Shown one piece after another: positions 52,825-53,879 of a stretch of DNA of 53,879 nt. The translations under genes were made by a program, and so were the position numbers. The notes under the pieces were generated by a model, which had not been told where the DNA came from, made no database searches, and was given only the letters and a program-made list of their open reading frames with translations. The DNA is from an uncultured Limosilactobacillus sp. (GTDB lineage: Bacteria > Bacillota > Bacilli > Lactobacillales > Lactobacillaceae), in the NCBI GenBank assembly GCA_944327195.1, contig CALVGV010000016.1, positions 1 through 53,879 of the forward strand, given 5' to 3'. Every line of letters starts with the position of its first letter. Position 1 is the first letter of the stretch.

Positions 52825-53879
52825 GGCAGATTGCAAGAAATAACTTGAACGAATTTAATGACGTAAATTAAGCAGGAAGATCTCGATTGGTGTGCGCCAA
52901 TTAAGACATTTGAGTGGCCGGGAATTCAGATACCAATTGATTTGAACCAGCTGGCGATCGCTCAGCTCTTCAATAGCTTGTCCCTTGGGAATAAATCGTC
53001 GCAAAACTCGGTTACGGTTCTCATTACTACCGCGTTCATGTGGTGAATAAGCATGGGCAAAATAAACCGGAGTACCAGTTTGCCGTTCAATTGTCTGATA
53101 GTTAGCGAACTCTTTACCATGATCTACGGTCAGCGTCTTGAGTTTGTCTTGAAGTTGACTAGCTAGTTCAAGTACGGCTTGAGTCATGGACTGACTGTCG
53201 CGACCATGGAGCCGTTTAACAATTGTCAGGCGACTCTTACGCTCCACAAAAGTAGCCACAGCTTGACCTTTACGTTTGCCAGAAAGTACGGTATCAGCTT
53301 CAAAGTGGCCGAACTCCTGGCGAGTTTCGACTTTATGAGGACGCTCCTCAATGGAGCGGCCGTGACTGAACGTACCACGCTTTTCTTTAGCACGATGACG
53401 ACGAATTCCATGATCAGGCAAATCGGGTAGCTGTACATCAAGCCAGCCTTGATCAATCCAGTTATAGACCGTCTTGTAGGCAATCCCAACCACATGGGCA
53501 ACTTGTTCAGGGGACCACTTCTGGACTTGAATCTTTTCCTCGACCAAGTGTTTAAGGTTTTTAGTGAGCGAAGACTTCCGCCCCCGTTGACTAACCTTTT
53601 GTTCAAAGTCAGTTTGCGCTAGCTCAGCCTGGTACTCACCGTTGAGCCGGTGAAGTTCGTTAAAGATGGTGGTCTTACTAAAGCCTAAGTAGTTAGCGAT
53701 GTATCGCAAGGAACGTCCTTCACTATGAAGCGTTTCAATGACAACACGGTTCTGGAATGATAAAATAGTGGTGCCCATTAAGGTCCTTCTTTCTAATGGA
53801 ATGTTGAGGTAACACCATTAAAGACCTTGATGGGTTTTTCTGTCCACTTAAATGTTCAACTTAAATTTTACAATCTGCC
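52825..53879 (-). mobile_element. IS30-family insertion sequence, complete
   Basis: 1055 bases. Terminal inverted repeats: left end GGCAGATTGCAAG... from 52825, right end reads, in reverse, GGCAGATTGTAAA... from 53879. The first nine bases match exactly and the similarity goes on for over 25 bases (TAACTTGAAC against TAAGTTGAAC). One transposase gene fills it. Its lower GC and different codon use stand out from the flanking chromosome. The right target flank is outside the window, so a target duplication cannot be checked. Confidence 0.92.
52855..53778 (-). CDS. IS30-family transposase
   Basis: 307 residues. N-terminal helix-turn-helix (SLRYIANYLGFSKTTIFNEL, about 23-42) that recognises the repeats, then a second DNA-binding part (WSPEQVAHVV). 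The DDE core has Asp in FEADTV, Asp in TVDHGKEF and Glu in RGSNENRNRVLRRF. The C-terminal NSRPLKCLNWRTP segment is typical of the family. No frameshift or early stop, so probably active. AAGAAGGA lies before the ATG on the minus strand. Confidence 0.94.
   Translation of the reverse strand: MGTTILSFQNRVVIETLHSEGRSLRYIANYLGFSKTTIFNELHRLNGEYQAELAQTDFEQKVSQRGRKSSLTKNLKHLVEEKIQVQKWSPEQVAHVVGIAYKTVYNWIDQGWLDVQLPDLPDHGIRRHRAKEKRGTFSHGRSIEERPHKVETRQEFGHFEADTVLSGKRKGQAVATFVERKSRLTIVKRLHGRDSQSMTQAVLELASQLQDKLKTLTVDHGKEFANYQTIERQTGTPVYFAHAYSPHERGSNENRNRVLRRFIPKGQAIEELSDRQLVQINWYLNSRPLKCLNWRTPIEIFLLNLRH

Noticed and set aside
1..53879. CRISPR array, prophage or integrative element
   Set aside because: No regularly spaced repeats, cas genes, integrase or phage structural genes were seen; only the IS30 element is mobile.

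Overview
The window is a low-repeat, very GC-rich stretch of Bacillota chromosome. Gene order, AGGAGG ribosome sites, two T-box leaders, Bacillus-type DnaB/DnaI and a B. subtilis-style yqeGH-nadD-yqeK-rsfS cluster place it in Lactobacillaceae. A complete folate operon and the GC content suggest a Limosilactobacillus (L. fermentum-like) genome. The genus is inference; no rRNA is present to test it. Almost everything is core housekeeping, with very small intergenic gaps and several promoters buried in the preceding gene or terminator.

Layout. 1-4.1 kb: a secreted GH73-type wall hydrolase preceded by a DnaA box and a perfect palindrome, a tandem pair of paralogous membrane-anchored/secreted small proteins with matching promoters, a deoxynucleoside kinase and an unrecognised protein. 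4.2-10.3 kb: a LacI regulator and a CPBP membrane protease run without a gap into the folate operon folB-folK-folE-folC-(RdgB-like NTPase)-folP. 10.3-18 kb: a small membrane protein, a DUF2187-like protein, tRNA-Gly, T-box/argS, a class A PBP, a YlbF-family protein, yhaM and prsA. 18.1-26.1 kb: a small coiled-coil protein, hit, ecsA-ecsB-trmB, an EAL-like degenerate protein, a small anchored protein, ytpP, ytpR, murC and a Bax-inhibitor-type protein. 26.2-35 kb: polA, mutM, coaE, a relic of a mazEF-type toxin-antitoxin pair, nrdR-dnaB-dnaI, then infC-rpmI-rplT behind an attenuating leader. 35-41.5 kb: yqeG, yqeH, yhbY, nadD, yqeK, rsfS, a methyltransferase, tmcAL, yceD and rpmF. 41.6-47.7 kb: an OmpR/HisK two-component pair, a peptide-deformylase-like protein, yidC, acylphosphatase, a SpoU methylase, an HD protein and an HxlR regulator. 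47.7-53.9 kb: T-box/pheS-pheT, udk, greA, a 107-base near-perfect hairpin and a complete IS30-family element whose inverted repeat is the last base of the window, so the end is probably a repeat-induced contig break.

How the genes work together. The folate block converts GTP to dihydropteroate and (poly)glutamates, with an RdgB-like enzyme sitting where a dihydroneopterin-triphosphate pyrophosphatase is needed. PrsA, the EcsAB transporter, YidC and the PBP serve envelope biogenesis and secretion. PolA, MutM, NrdR and DnaB-DnaI serve replication and repair. Two tRNA-synthetase operons are under T-box control and the IF3 operon under leader control plus a rare AUA start. No CRISPR array, prophage or obvious new multi-gene system is present. 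The most unusual items are the long hairpin after greA, the degenerate EAL-like protein, the mazEF relic, the paralog pair with cre-like promoters, and the transcriptional linkage of LacI-CPBP to folate synthesis.
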